This document shows, one piece after another, positions 40,602 through 52,133 of a stretch of DNA of 64,000 nucleotides. Below the pieces are notes generated by a model. The model did not search any database and had not been told where the DNA came from. It saw nothing but the letters and a program-made list of their open reading frames with translations. This stretch comes from Linnemannia schmuckeri (lineage: Eukaryota; Mortierellomycota; Mortierellomycetes; Mortierellales; Mortierellaceae), in the NCBI GenBank assembly GCA_029449235.1, contig JANATG010000017.1:1132001-1196000 (forward strand), in the 5' to 3' direction. The stretch's first letter is position 1. Every line of letters begins with the position of its first letter. The position numbers and the translations under genes were made by a program.

Positions 40602-43580
40602 ATGCTTCGCAACGCCATGGCCGACAACCACCTGAACTTCTTCTGTCTTGTTAATGGTGAATCGACCTCGTTCCCTGTTGAGATAGAGCCTACCAAGACA
40701 GTCGGTGACCTCAAAGACGCGATCAAAGCCAAGAAGACCAACCAGTTCAGTGATGTCGATGCAGACCAGCTCACCCTTTGGCACGTCTCGATCCCTCTCG
40801 TCCCAAAGAAGGACCGCAAAGACATCTCGCTAAGCGACGTCCTCTTGAAGGAAGAGCTCGATGAAACAGACGATCTCTCGGACGTGTTTCCGGACAAGCT
40901 GCCCAAAAAAACGATTCACATCATTGTTCAGCGACCTTCTCCAGGTAATTCAGACGCGCTTTGTTCTCATCCATGTCTTGGCATGAGCTAGTTTCTTTTG
41001 TACTAACCTTATTTCATGCCTCCAATTGCACTGTCATAGTCCATGCACCTATTCCTGCTCACCTCTCAGATGAATCACGTCCTGCATCGCCGACAGACAT
41101 TAGAGCAGATCTCGACAAGATCGCGGCCGAGTTTTTCAGCCCAGCATCCCGGAACATTATGTTCCTGAACGAGTTTGTGCAAGGCTCTCACGACTTGCCC
41201 GTCACTAAGGGCAGCATCTCAGGTCTGCCTACCGTGGGCAAACGTGGGCTCGAAAGACCTCGAGCGGCTCCTTCGCTTCTATTCGTTAACCTGCCGGCCC
41301 AGTCTGGTATTCCACACAACCAAGCCGAAAAAATCCTGACAGACTTCCCAGGCAAACGTCACCTTCCTCTTTTTGGCGTACGTATGGCTCTGCTTCTCGT
41401 CAATCATGTTTTGTCGAAGATGTATTGGCCTTTGTCTATTAGTAATGTTCATATCGATGCTATAGGTTAGCGGTTGTGGCAAAACAAGAACAGCGGTGGA
41501 CCTCCTTTCAAGATCCTGGGGATTTTACTTCAACGCAGGTGCAGCGGACTACGGCTCGAGTGACATGCACACTTTGGTCCAGGCGCTATCGCAACACCGC
41601 GATATCTATTTGTCAGACAATAGACTGGACAATACGGACAGGATACGATACCTCACATACGGACTTCTATATACGCGACTATTGATCCTGGGACACTGCC
41701 TGAACATCGCTGGAAGCAAGGACACCTTTTCGTGCCAGAGATGGATGCTCCTCCAAGTTGCCACCCCTGCCTTCGAGGATGTCTTCCAAGCGCTCTTTCA
41801 GCCAATCAGCGATTACTTACACAGCAACGTTGTACCAAGCATCATCGCGAACATTGTGCAGCAACGATTCAGAGAAGTACACAAGCTTCTGCGCGGCCGA
41901 ACACCATCTTCCCCTGCTCTCCCCAAGTTCATCATGGTTCTCGATGAGTCGCAGGTCCTGGGCAGGCTTTTTCCAACCGCATTTCTCGATGGCGACCTGA
42001 CAACAGTCCGACCGGTCTTGGCCCCTATTCTCTTTGCCTTTCGACGCCTCGCAGATGAGACCTCACAGAACGACATTTGTGTCATGCCTTGCGGTACTGG
42101 TCTGAGCTCATATGAGTTGACGTGGTCTGGAGGATCTGCATCCGGTGCCAAGCTTTCCGCGGATGAATATGAGGCAAGCAGGCTGTCGGAAATGGTGGTT
42201 GATTTTGCTGGCTGGACTGATGTCAGCTCGATTTCAGCTTACCTGGAGCGTCTTCGTCAGGGACTGGATAATGGAGGCAGGCAGCGACTAGACGAACTGG
42301 TCCCTGAGGAAGCCGTCAAGGTACTTTTTCGCCGTTTGCGCGGCCGCTTTCGACCCATCATCTCCGCGATCGAGGACATCATCGAGGCGGACGATCCCAT
42401 GGTCTGGGAGGAGTGTATCCGTGAGCGCGAGGATCGACTGACGACAGCCTCTATCCCCACCACCGATGGCGAGAAGAGACGTCTCGAGGGAAACCTTTGT
42501 GGTGAGTTGCGTCGCATGTTTGACCATGTCCGTCAAGATCAGAGCAGCGTGGCCTTTGCCGAGTTCCGCAATGTGGAGGCCACCCTGAGGCTCGCCATAG
42601 CCACGTTTGTCGCGCAGGGTGGATACATGGCGTTCAAGGGTCAGCTGCCCAAGTTGGTAGAGACTGCTTTTGGCCGGATCAAGCTCGTCAACAGCGACTT
42701 CTTCACCACTATTGACGAGCCCTTTGCGCTCCGAGCAGCGGACAACTACTTTCAGAGCATCGACCCGGACTATTTTCAGTACCGACTTGACCAGCTAGAG
42801 CGCACCCCTACAGAGCGAACACGCGGCAAGGAGTGGGAATTTAGCATCCCATTCGAGATGGTCCATCTATTCCACGACAAGACGGTTCCGGCACAACTGT
42901 ACCACGGTGCTGAGCCTCCTCATAGCATGTTCCGGTGCAAGGCAGCTGTTGTTGGATGGACTGGTCTCATGCGAACTACCGGCAGCCAAGAGATGTCCAT
43001 GGCTGACTTTCTGGATGCGCATGTCAACAACAACTCGGAACAAGACGGTCAGGCTGTGCCTCCGTTCTTCTTCCCTGAGGAGCACGTGTCGGGCCCGGAC
43101 ATTGTCTTTGTTGTCCGGTTCAGCGGCTTGGCACCGGATGACACCCTGACTAGCAGCTCGACACCCTCTCCTGGCTCTGCATCTTCTGAATCCTTATGCC
43201 CCGTCCTTGTTCAACTTAAGCTCTGCGAGAAGCTCTCTCAGGGCGAAGTGATCAAAGCCCGTGGCACGGTGCAGCCAGGAAAGATCAAGGGTCACGGAGT
43301 CAAGCTCAGCCAGTATTGTCAGCCACATGGACACTACATCAGCCTCATCGTGAGTTACCCCGTTGAGGTTGCCGAGTACTTCATGGACAGGCCCCTCAAG
43401 AAGCACAAGGATGGCCTCACGGAGATTGCCCTGACAATCGACGACAGCAACATCGATGATCTCTTTTCGGAGAAGCATGTCCACGCTCTCAGGCGTATGA
43501 AGCGACTGGCTGCGGCAATGGCGGAGACCACAAAGGAAGTCAAGCGCCGTAGAGATGAAGCGTACTCATGCTCGCATTAA
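40602..43580 (+). CDS. Crinkler (CRN)-type effector with P-loop NTPase and nuclease-like C-terminus
   Basis: Three exons: 40602-40944, 41040-41377 and 41466-43580 (both introns GT-AG); 931 aa from the first ATG, 926 from the second ATG at 40617, which fits the header better. The N-terminal ~110 residues form the ubiquitin-like CRN header (FFCLVNGESTSFPVEIEPT, LTLWH, HIIVQRPSP). The linker contains LLFVNLP. A P-loop (VSGCGKTRT) opens exon 3 and a Walker B (FIMVLDESQ) follows about 155 residues later. Near the C-terminus GPDIVFVV...VLVQLKL resembles a PD-(D/E)XK nuclease core with Gln at the acidic position. Such NTPase-nuclease effectors are known from oomycetes and early-diverging fungi and are thought to act in host or competitor nuclei, or in inter-strain conflict; the role here is unknown. 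No break is seen. Confidence 0.85.
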
Positions 43581-44115
43581 AGTTGTTTGCGCTCTTTTAT
43601 CTTCATTTTAGCCCCAACCATAGCGATTGGAAGGTGCAAACATCGACGCTTCATTAAATTCTCAATGACATCACTCTTTGTCCATGTATCAGTTCATGCG
43701 CCCTCTGCCTGTTCCAGGATATGATGCGCAGTCTAGGATCTTTCATGAGCCGCCAATACTATTCAATATCCCAAGTCCCCTACAGCATTCTCTGTTGTCT
43801 CCCTCAAGTTCCTCAGAGGCGTCTACGGCACTTTGGACGACCATAAAGAGCAGTTTAAGCAATTCGCCGAATGGATACCCTCCATCCTCGAAAGGTATCA
43901 CCCAGCGGCTCATATCCAGGATCTTAACAACAATCATGTCGCCTGCCTGACCACCATCTTGCCGTCGACTCGAGTGTCCCTCCCGGCAACATCCTGCTTC
44001 ACCAAAAAGCATTGGCTAGACCACTTCTGCATGAACGCATGTGGAACAGCAGGGGGTAGTACCAATGAAAGCAGAGATGGGAAGCGAAGATTGAAGTAGT
44101 GATGATGATTATTAT
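43581..44115. other. Intergenic with an unrecognised forward frame
   Basis: From about 43750 to the stop at 44097 one frame reads FSVVSLKFLRGVYGTLDDHK, EQFKQFAEWIPSILERYHPA and so on. It looks protein-like but has no early ATG and no recognised domain; perhaps a gene remnant. Confidence 0.3.
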
Positions 44116-44117
44116 TA

Positions 44118-45841
44118 TCCCTTTGGCAATTTGAAATCGTTCAACATCAAAAACAAATCACGAAGATGCGAAACAACATTGTCAGGGTGAGCTCGAATAT
44201 TGCTTACTAAGCCTTAGAGTGTTTGGGCATTGATTTTCATTTCTTCGTTCTATCAGACGCAACTTCGTCGTTTTTTTCGGCATTGCTTATATCGACTTCT
44301 GTGAATGCCTCATTCTTTACAGCCTTTCCCTCCTTCCCTCCACTATATCTACCTCATCTCAACAAGACCCACACACTCTCTTCACAGCACCATGCCACCT
44401 GTCAGAAGGAGGAAGAACAAAAAATTGACGACTCTCCAAGGGAAAGGATCATTGAACTGGTCACTTACCAGGGCAAAACCATGGCATTGGCTGCTAGTAC
44501 TCTCAACATCCCCACGTCTACTGTCAGTAGCATTGTCAACACCTTCATTCAAACCAACCGCATAGTCAAGCTACCGAAGGGTGGTAACCGTATCAGCAGG
44601 ATCCAACAACAGCATCTTGACTGGCTTACCGAGAACATGGATGAGTTTGCCGGTCGCCCTGTTAAGTGGCTCACTGACCACCTAAATGAGCCCTTTCAGA
44701 TCCAGTTCCCCCTTGCAAGACGTACCGTGAACAGGGCCATCAACAAGCCCACTACCTATGCACTCAAGCTGATGAGGGTCGAGTCAGAAAGGTATAACGA
44801 TCCTGAGCGTATTGAGGCCCGACAACAATGGGCTGAGATTGTCCTTCAAGGCCCTGGCAATATGAATCACTTTGTCTACATTGACGAGGCTGGCTTCAAT
44901 TTGCACATACCCGCAAGTATGGCCGCGCTCCCCGAGGCAGGCGTGCCATCCAGAGGGTCTCCTACAATCGTGGCCCGAACATGTCCTTGGTCATGGCGGT
45001 TGATAGTACGGGCATCCTAGCGCATCACTTCAAGCGCGGCGCCTTCAACCAAGTGACCTTTACCGAATTATTGGTGGATCAACTTTTTCCCCGTCTCGAG
45101 GACAGGCACCATACACTTCTCATGGACAACGCCAAGTTCTACAAGACCCAGAGAGTTAGAGACGCTGTTGCTGCCAGTGATCACACCCTTCTCTTCCTCC
45201 TTCCATACAGTCCACATCTCAATGCTGCAGAGTCCGCCTTCAGTAGTGTCAAGACCCATGTCCGTCAGGAGATTGTCCAAGCCGAGACCCTTCAAGGTCA
45301 TGTTGAAAGAGGCCTAGAACGAATTGATGCTGCAATGGCGAGAGGTTGGATACGCGAAGTTGGGCGAAATTCCCAGCTCTCACTGGGAGGAGCTCCACTT
45401 GGCCGTCTCTATAATGTTCGCCAAGCCCTTCCTGAGGATTATCAAGATCCATATTTTGAAGATTGGGATGATGAGCCAGAGCATGAAGAAGACAGGGACG
45501 AGAGGGAGAATATAAACCTATATCAAGAGGAGGACGAGGATGAGGACGAGGATGAGGACGAGGATGAGGAGAAGGAGGATGAGGAGAAGGAGGAGAGGGA
45601 GGAGAGGGAGGAGAAGGAGGGGGAGGATGGGAGTGAGGTTCGTCTGTATGCTCGTCATAAGTACTCACCCCTTCGCACCCGATCGGGGAAAGTCCTAACT
45701 TGAGGGTATGAGGGGGGCAATTTTTAAATCAAAGAACAAGCACATATGGTTTAGCGTAGAGTAGAGCTCAAATGAATAGCCACCAAAAAAAAGTCAGCGC
45801 ATTTTTTATGAAGGGTGTAACAAATTCAAACGGCAAAAGGA
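44118..45841 (+). mobile_element. Tc1/mariner (IS630-type) element with TIRs and TA flanks
   Basis: Left end TCCCTTTGGCAATTTGAAAT and, on the opposite strand, right end TCCTTTTGCCGTTTGAATTT are imperfect inverted repeats of about 27 bp. TA dinucleotides flank both ends (44116-44117, 45842-45843). 1,724 bp, containing one transposase gene with frame breaks. Confidence 0.8.
44392..45703 (+). pseudogene. Tc1/mariner (IS630-type) transposase, two frame breaks
   Basis: DDE-type transposase of about 435 codons. Starts MPPVRRRKNK; one frame change at the A run near 44417-44424; then an HTH (IIELVTYQGKTMALAASTLN, PTSTVSSIVNTF), a second HTH region, and the first catalytic Asp in VYIDEAGFNLHI. A second frame change near 44975-44985 precedes SLVMAVDSTGILAHHF, LLMDNAKFYKTQRV (second Asp) and LLPYSPHLNAAESAFSSVK (third acidic residue Glu). 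The tail is an acidic low-complexity stretch (EDEDEDEDEDEDEE and more) coded by GAGGAC/GAGGAG repeats. Two shifts at different places make it inactive unless they are sequence errors. The A run is also a possible slippage site, which I judge less likely. Confidence 0.8.
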
Positions 45842-46033
45842 TACTATGATACAGCTATATATACAAGGTTGTCAGCTAGGTTTCTAGGTGTAGTATCATA
45901 AGGAGTCAAAGATAAGAGAGAGAGTGATAGAGAGTGACTAATTAGAGAGCAATAGTAAACCTAATATGTTGCAGCATGTCTAGATGGATTCGACTTGTTA
46001 CACAACACCACCGGCAACATCTCCATCTTCACT

Positions 46034-46522
46034 ATGGACCTGAGCACCTTGGTTACTAGCAACGACGATAGCTCCGCGTGGCCTTACTTTCACACTTGCG
46101 TCTTTGACATCAATTTCTTACTTACCGATACTCTAGGAAGTTTCTCTATGAGGTCGAGGACTGCAAAGATGACAGGGCCGCGGTTGCCACAAACGCGACG
46201 GATGCGAAAGAACAAGCGTCACTTCAAGTGCAACGACCATTACATCTGCAACGCACCAAGCGACTGCGAGCACCCTAAACCCTCCAGCTGCCAGCCAGAC
46301 CACTGGGCACACTTCCGATTAGGCCTGCGGCGCTCGGCGTTCATCTTCGGGGACTCTCTCGACAATGATCTTCCCAAGACCAGAATCACTAGACTGAAGA
46401 AATTTATCGTCCCGGCTCTACAACCTCCCATCGACCACAATATCGACCCTGGTACGCGATGGCCAATGATAAGATATTTGGTTGCCGTTGACGAGATTAG
46501 GGACGCCTTACTTGAGTATTAA
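46034..46522 (+). CDS. Hypothetical protein (162 aa)
   Basis: A frame beginning MDLSTLVTSNDDSSAWPYFH, with a basic middle (RRMRKNKRHFKCNDHYICNA), four cysteines in CNDHYICNAPSDCEHPKPSSC, and a C-terminal half LRRSAFIFGDSLDNDLPK...AVDEIRDALLEY. No signal peptide and no recognised family. The frame is open a little upstream of this ATG. The Cys/His cluster could bind zinc, which is speculation. It lies between the Tc1 element and duplicated block A, and could be a remnant. Confidence 0.35.
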   Translation: MDLSTLVTSNDDSSAWPYFHTCVFDINFLLTDTLGSFSMRSRTAKMTGPRLPQTRRMRKNKRHFKCNDHYICNAPSDCEHPKPSSCQPDHWAHFRLGLRRSAFIFGDSLDNDLPKTRITRLKKFIVPALQPPIDHNIDPGTRWPMIRYLVAVDEIRDALLEY

Positions 46523-46777
46523 AAGAGAGCGAAGCAAAAGCTAACTTAGTATGTGCCCTTATGTGGCTAAGCATTTAAAAAAAACAATGACAACTAAGGT
46601 TTGTGACTGAAACGGCTGATTATTTCGCTCTCCTTGTTTAAGCATGAATAGATAGTGTTGTGTCTTACGCTGTCCTCTGTGCTTTTATGATTATCCATGC
46701 AGATATTTTTAAGGAAATAGACGTTGTTGAGCTTGTGGTTGGATATGGCGAAACCGTTGCTGATTGCAGCGATGGTG

Positions 46778-47211
46778 TATAAAACCTTACAAAAATGAAA
46801 TTCGGCGTCAACATCCCTTGCCTTCCCTTTATACACATTCTTTCTCGCTCTCGCTCGTAAATACATCTTTGTACCCATATTCCTTCACACAAAAGACATG
46901 CTATCCTCGACTCGCTCAATCAAGCTGGTTATCACCCTCACGGTGTCAATGGTCTTCCTGTCCGTGGTGCTGACTATGTCTCGAGGTCTCGCTGACGCTG
47001 CTCCAGTTGCGGATCCGGTTGCGCTCTTAGGTTGTGCCGTCCAGGAAGTAACTGGTCTTGTCGATCTCGCGAACTTCGGTGTGCCCACCGAAGTTCCAGC
47101 CACCAGTTGCCTTGCGCCATAGAGATATGGCTAGTCAAGTTGTGCAACATCTATAGCTCATCATGCTGTTATCTTTGTGTACGCGCACAGTATGCGTGAG
47201 ATGTTTAACAT
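46778..47211 (+). repeat. Duplicated block A, copy 2
   Basis: Copy of 25874-26312, with a 5-bp deletion near 46796. Joined directly to block B copy 2 through a shared ACAT at 47208-47211. Confidence 0.9.
46898..47122 (+). CDS. Small secreted VDPA-family protein, copy 2 (74 aa)
   Basis: Same length and layout as copy 1: signal peptide, ADPVALLGCAVQ, LVDLANFGVPTEVP, CLAP. It differs from copy 1 at nine residues. Of the 11 nucleotide differences in the coding part I count only one as synonymous, while the flanks on both sides are 97-98% identical. TATA box at 46778. Function unknown. Confidence 0.6.
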   Translation: MLSSTRSIKLVITLTVSMVFLSVVLTMSRGLADAAPVADPVALLGCAVQEVTGLVDLANFGVPTEVPATSCLAP

Positions 47212-48910
47212 ATCCAGTCAGGAGTGGTAATATCTCCCTTCTTTGCTTCTCTCTCCTCGATTTTCCCAATCCTCATCCAAAATGATGGCGTGACTGGTGT
47301 TGTCTCCCTTCTTTCTTCTCTCCCCTGGAATTTTTCTCATCCTTCCAAGTAAGAGCGGTGCTCATCCTATCCGCGTTTTTCCTCTGCATGCAATTTGTTT
47401 GCCTTACGTATATAAAGGAGATCGGACCTGCCCAACCTCTTGCACCAACACACATATAATCCTCCCACAAGACTCTAGACTCACAACTACCTCAAGTTTT
47501 GCTCGATTCCTTGCACACACCTGCACATCCTTGACCACGCTCTCCAATGATTGCCCGCACTACTCATGCTCTTTTACTTACCGCTCTTGCCTCGATCGCC
47601 TCCATGGTAGCTGCGCACGGCGTCATCTCCTTCATGCGTGGCTCAAATGGCGTGGAAATGCCCGGCCTCACCGTCATCGAGGGCACGCCGAGGGACTGCG
47701 CCGGAAATAACTGCGGGGCCCAGGCCGACACCAGCATCATCCGCGACGCCGATATCATGAGCAGCGGCTCCCCCCTCGATCGCATTCAAAAAGGTGGGCA
47801 AGTCACCGCGGAAAAAGGTGTTGCGGACTTCATTGGTACAACACCATAGACAATTAGCGACCGTCACACGTTCACATTCCATGGCACTATCATTAGTCAG
47901 AATAGCCTTGCAAAGAAGTGAACCGCTTATAAAGTCAGTTCTCTTCCTTGGTAATAAAGATCCCCCTCTTTGTCTCGCTACTCTTTTTCCCTATGGTCCT
48001 TTTGATGTCGAAAATCATCCCCTCGCTCCCCTCCTGATATTTATTTTTCAAGCCATTCTACGGAATGAATAAGGATGAGTAATGGCGATAGAAAGAGAAA
48101 AACCACTTGAACTATTTTAAATGACCATTGAAACAATGAAGCCCATTGGTGGTCTCCAGTGGGCACTTGTGCCATCCTTTCCCTCCTTTCTACAATCATA
48201 TCAAAGATCACACATTCATCACACTTTCCTTTTGCTAACTCCTCCCGCCATCGGTCCTTGCCTCTTGTTCTCTCTCTGTTCTTGTCTTCAAATGGCAAAA
48301 CCCATGATACCCAACTCTCCTCCATAGTTCCTCTTGTCTTCATGCAATAAAAACCACTCAGCCTAGCAGTTTTACACACTCTCGCCTGTCCACACTCTTC
48401 AGTCCATGTTCCTCCTTTACTCTCCACTTCCCGCCTCGAACCTGACAACTCCCATTTTACCACCTGTCCCCCCAACCACACAACCAACACCATATAACTT
48501 AACATATATAATTACCCCAGTTCCCCTTGTACAATGAGCATCATCACTACTTCTTCCTCAATTCATCTCTTGTCTCTCAATGTCCCCTTTGACTGTTGCA
48601 AACCTTGTCAATACGACCATCAACTTACGAGGTAATATAGTGCTCGTCAACCGGATCTACGGCAGCAACTACCACACTGCTCACTTTATGCCTTTTCCAA
48701 CATCAATTAGTATGGGTGGCCTAAGAAATTCATGTTTAAGAATTGCACCTTAATTCAAACTCGTTGCTTCTTCCTTCTCCCCATCTCTACAAATATAGCG
48801 TTGTAGCTGTGGAATAGTACGTAACTGAAATAAAACCATATCAATCTCTTGTGATCGATTTTTGGCTTCTTTTCTCTGCAACCCTTTCCCGCCCATTTCC
48901 CCCTAGATTA
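47208..48910 (+). repeat. Duplicated block B, copy 2
   Basis: Copy of 33679-35360 at about 99% identity, without a LINE at its right end. Contains a 21-bp segment near 48802 missing from copy 1. Confidence 0.92.
47547..47849 (+). CDS. Truncated Egh16/Gas1-like secreted protein, copy 2 (100 aa)
   Basis: Identical to the 34018 copy except Ala for Ser at residue 3 and one synonymous change; same stop after GTTP. TATATAAAG at about 47409. Confidence 0.65.
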   Translation: MIARTTHALLLTALASIASMVAAHGVISFMRGSNGVEMPGLTVIEGTPRDCAGNNCGAQADTSIIRDADIMSSGSPLDRIQKGGQVTAEKGVADFIGTTP

Positions 48911-49915
48911 TGTTTCTTTCAACATCCTCCTCCTACTCTGTCCATTTTCACACTCTTCTTTTAAACTCTCAGCTTTTTTTGTTGGAGAAGTTCTCTATAC
49001 CTTCAGTCTGCTTTTATTTTCTTTAACCAGTTTCTCTACAGCATATTATATCCGTACCACCTCCTTCAGTTACCAACATCAGTCAGGCCAACCTGAACAC
49101 AATCCTACAGTGATATCGGAGTGTTCGCCATACACCATCTGAAGAACGGTTCAGCAATTTAGTCTGTGCGACCATCAACAACCGTGTAGCTCAAGTTCCG
49201 CTACAGCTCGTCAAGTGGCTATCGTATCCTTGAGAGATACAGAAATGAAAGCAACCTTTCATTCGAAGAATGGTTAGCGTCCATCCAACTCTCTACGATT
49301 ACAGCATCGTCTGTTTAGGATACCGCTGCATCTTCGACTACCCTTTTTTCTTTTCCAAGGTAGAGATGCTCGTCCAGCGACGACGACTGCATCTTTGACT
49401 GCCGATAGCCATCTCTCCGACATACTTCGTAGTAGGAGACGGCGAGATTACGTGATGCAAATATCGGTTATTTCCCATCTGGAAAGGAAATACAGAGTTG
49501 CTCAAAGAAAAAAACTTTAAAAAAGCACGCCGCTTTTATTTTTCTCTTGCTTTTCTGTGGTTGATACAACAAATCAATAAGAGCACGAGAGCGAACGGCG
49601 GCTTTGTTGTTTTCGAGGGTTGCTGTTGGGATTAAGGTTTTTCTTCTTTCTACCTGCTTTTCCCTTACCTCTTTGTCTGCTTCCCCCCCTTTTCCTCCTC
49701 TCCTTCCTCCTCCCCTTCCTCCTCTCCTTCCTCCTCCCCTCCTCCCTTCTTCCTCGTCCTTCGCATCCTTCTTCCTCTTCTAACCCTTTTTCCCTCCGGT
49801 ACTCGTTGACCACTCCCCTCTACTCTTTTCTCTCTTACCCAAATACTAGTTCCATCTAGTCCCTCCTTCTCCTCCTCTAACCCTCTACCCCTGGCACACT
49901 CAGCCCACTACAAAA
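48911..49915. other. Intergenic between block B copy 2 and the kelch gene
   Basis: Begins with a Crinkler-promoter-like stretch (CTTCTTTTAAACTCTCAGC) but no Crinkler header follows. At 49360-49385 CCAAGGTAGAGATG...CAGCGACGACG loosely resembles the 34-bp repeat. A long CT-rich tract (49680-49760) precedes the kelch gene. Confidence 0.4.
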
Positions 49916-52133
49916 ATGATTGTCAAGGACAACAGACGTTTCGTCCTCGCTGCCGCCGCAGCTTTGTCCATCACCTGCTGCTCCATCACCCCAACAACAG
50001 TCATTGTCGCCATGGCTCAAGTGACACCTGCCGCAGTTCAGGCCATGGCTTGGGCTCGATCCGGTTCCGACCTTTACATCCAAGGAGGCTATGTGTCTTT
50101 CAACGGTGTCTCCCAATCCGTCTCCTCCCAATTTCTTGCCCTCGACTTGTCGACCTCCTGGGCAGTGACCTCACCACCCTGGCGCGCGCTGGCCAACGGG
50201 ACATCATCTCGATCCTTTTACGGCGTCAGCTTGCCGACCAATCAGACCTTCCTCACCTTCAAGTATGTGGAGCCTAATTTCACGATTTCGGCGTATGATG
50301 TGGCAAAGAATGCTTGGTCACCTGCCCAACCGGTAACGACAGCCCCGGATATTTTGAGGTATGGATTGAAACCGGTCGTGGACCCGACCTCGGGGTTGGT
50401 TTATATTGCAGGAATTGCGGGTATGAATGTCTATAATCCGACGACTCGGGATTGGAAGACGACTCCTATCCAGGGAGCTATGTTGACGGCCAAGTACTTT
50501 GCTTCGCCGGTCTACAATACTGCGAGAAATACAATTATGTATGTGGGCGGGTATAACTATGGAGTCAGCCCGACCCATTTCGATCCTCTGGTGGTCGTTA
50601 CAGAGTACAGCCCTGCGACAGACAAGTGGGCCCTCTTGGTAAGAACTTTGTTTGTCTTAATGTTATCTGCAGGATAAATAGTAGTGATGAGTGGTATTGT
50701 CCGCCATGGAAGTCTATTTGCTTGTGTTAACTTGATTTTGCTCCGTGTGAGCCCATCCATTTCTTTTTGTGCTATTCGTGGACAATATTAGCCCACCTCT
50801 GGGACACCCCCCGTCCCAAGCGCAGACCACTGCACGGCCGTCAGTAAGTGCCTTGGTGACTCCACCACTATAGGTATTTTCATCTCTCCATACGACAAAA
50901 ACACCGTATAATATTACTGACCGACTGGTGTTTTATTTCCACTTCACTCATCAAAAAAAAAAAAAAATAGGCGAGGACGGCAAAACGCTCGTCTTCTATG
51001 GTGGTCGAACCTCAATTGTCACTCCCAATAATGCCTTCACGGGCGCAATTTACCTCTTGGACATCAATACTGGCGTCTGGTCCTCTGGACTCCCCCCATC
51101 ATCCACTCCTCGAGTCTACACCGCCTGTACTCTTATCGGTGACCAATTCGTAGTCTGGGGTGGAAGTGCCAACGCCAACGACACTCTTCCCTCAGTCCAA
51201 CCCATCGTCTTTGACACCACCCTGAAGAAATGGGTCGATAGCTACAAGCCTCCGCAGTATTATATCGACAACCCGCCACCAAAGAAGCCGACTCCATCAT
51301 CAGGCTCAGGAAATAGCGGAGGTTCGGTTTCTGGCGGTAGAGGAACCGGCGGCAGTGGCAATGAAGACGGATCGGGATCAGGATCCGACTCGACATCTAG
51401 CGGACTTGCACCGATCATTGGTGGTGTTGTCGGTGGACTGGCCGTGGTTCTGGCTATTATTGGGTTCTTGGTATACCGACGCCGACAGAACAAGAAATTA
51501 AGTGAAGTCAAGGAACAAGTCTCACAGCAGAGGATGATTATCGATGCCGAGAGATCCAACAAAGCCGTTATTCAGAGCAGCAGTAATCGCCGAGAAGATG
51601 GCGGGCACGGCGGCCCTGGCGGTGGCGGTGGCGGCAAAGACGACATCAGCACGACCATGTCTTACCCTACGCCGCCAGCTTATTCGCCTAACAACAACAA
51701 CAAAACTACCACCCACCACCTGGACAACAAGTCGGCATTTTCTCCCCATCTGCCACACAAAGCAGAGTTTACGGCCGTACCCGGTAGTCCAATGGTGTAC
51801 TCAGCAGCGGTCAGTAGTCCGAGCATGTCTTCCTCAGTAACTGGATTATCCCCCACCAACACCAACAATTACTACAACAACTACGACACCAGCTACAACA
51901 ACAGTAACAGCATTGCCACCAACAGCAACGCCAGCCCTCGTGGTCCCCAATCGATGAAAAAATCCGGTCCTCAAGCTGTGCAAATTGTCAGTGGACCTCA
52001 AGAGTATTACTCACCAACAGGTCGCGCACCTCAAACTTTTGGTGATGGTGAAGCCGATGTGAATGATTATTATCACGAGCAAGAGTCAGGCAGAATACGA
52101 CAGAATCATCCCCAGGAAGGAGGTCAATTCTAA
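49916..52133 (+). CDS. Single-pass membrane protein with extracellular kelch-type repeats (645 aa)
   Basis: Three exons: 49916-50638, 50792-50843 and 50971-52133, all with GT-AG introns, giving 645 aa. A signal-peptide-like N-terminus (MIVKDNRRFVLAAAAALSIT) is followed by kelch-like beta-propeller units (LYIQGGYVSF, FLALDLSTSW, GLVYIAGIAGMNVYNPTTRD, TIMYVGGYNY, LVFYGGRTSI, YLLDINTGVWS, FVVWGGSAN). After a Gly/Ser-rich spacer comes one membrane helix at about 403-428 (IIGGVVGGLAVVLAIIGFLV) with a YRRRQNKK stop-transfer, then a low-complexity Asn/Ser/Pro-rich cytoplasmic tail. The layout suggests a plasma-membrane sensor or cell-wall-associated protein, common in Mortierella-type fungi. Ligand unknown. 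Exon 2 is a 52-nt microexon. Confidence 0.85.

Noticed and set aside
44417..44424. Programmed -1 frameshift in the Tc1 transposase A run
   Set aside because: A second, unrelated frame break lies 560 bp further on, so decay explains both better.
45249..45668. Pro/His-rich minus-strand frame
   Set aside because: Mirror of the acidic repeat in the transposase tail.
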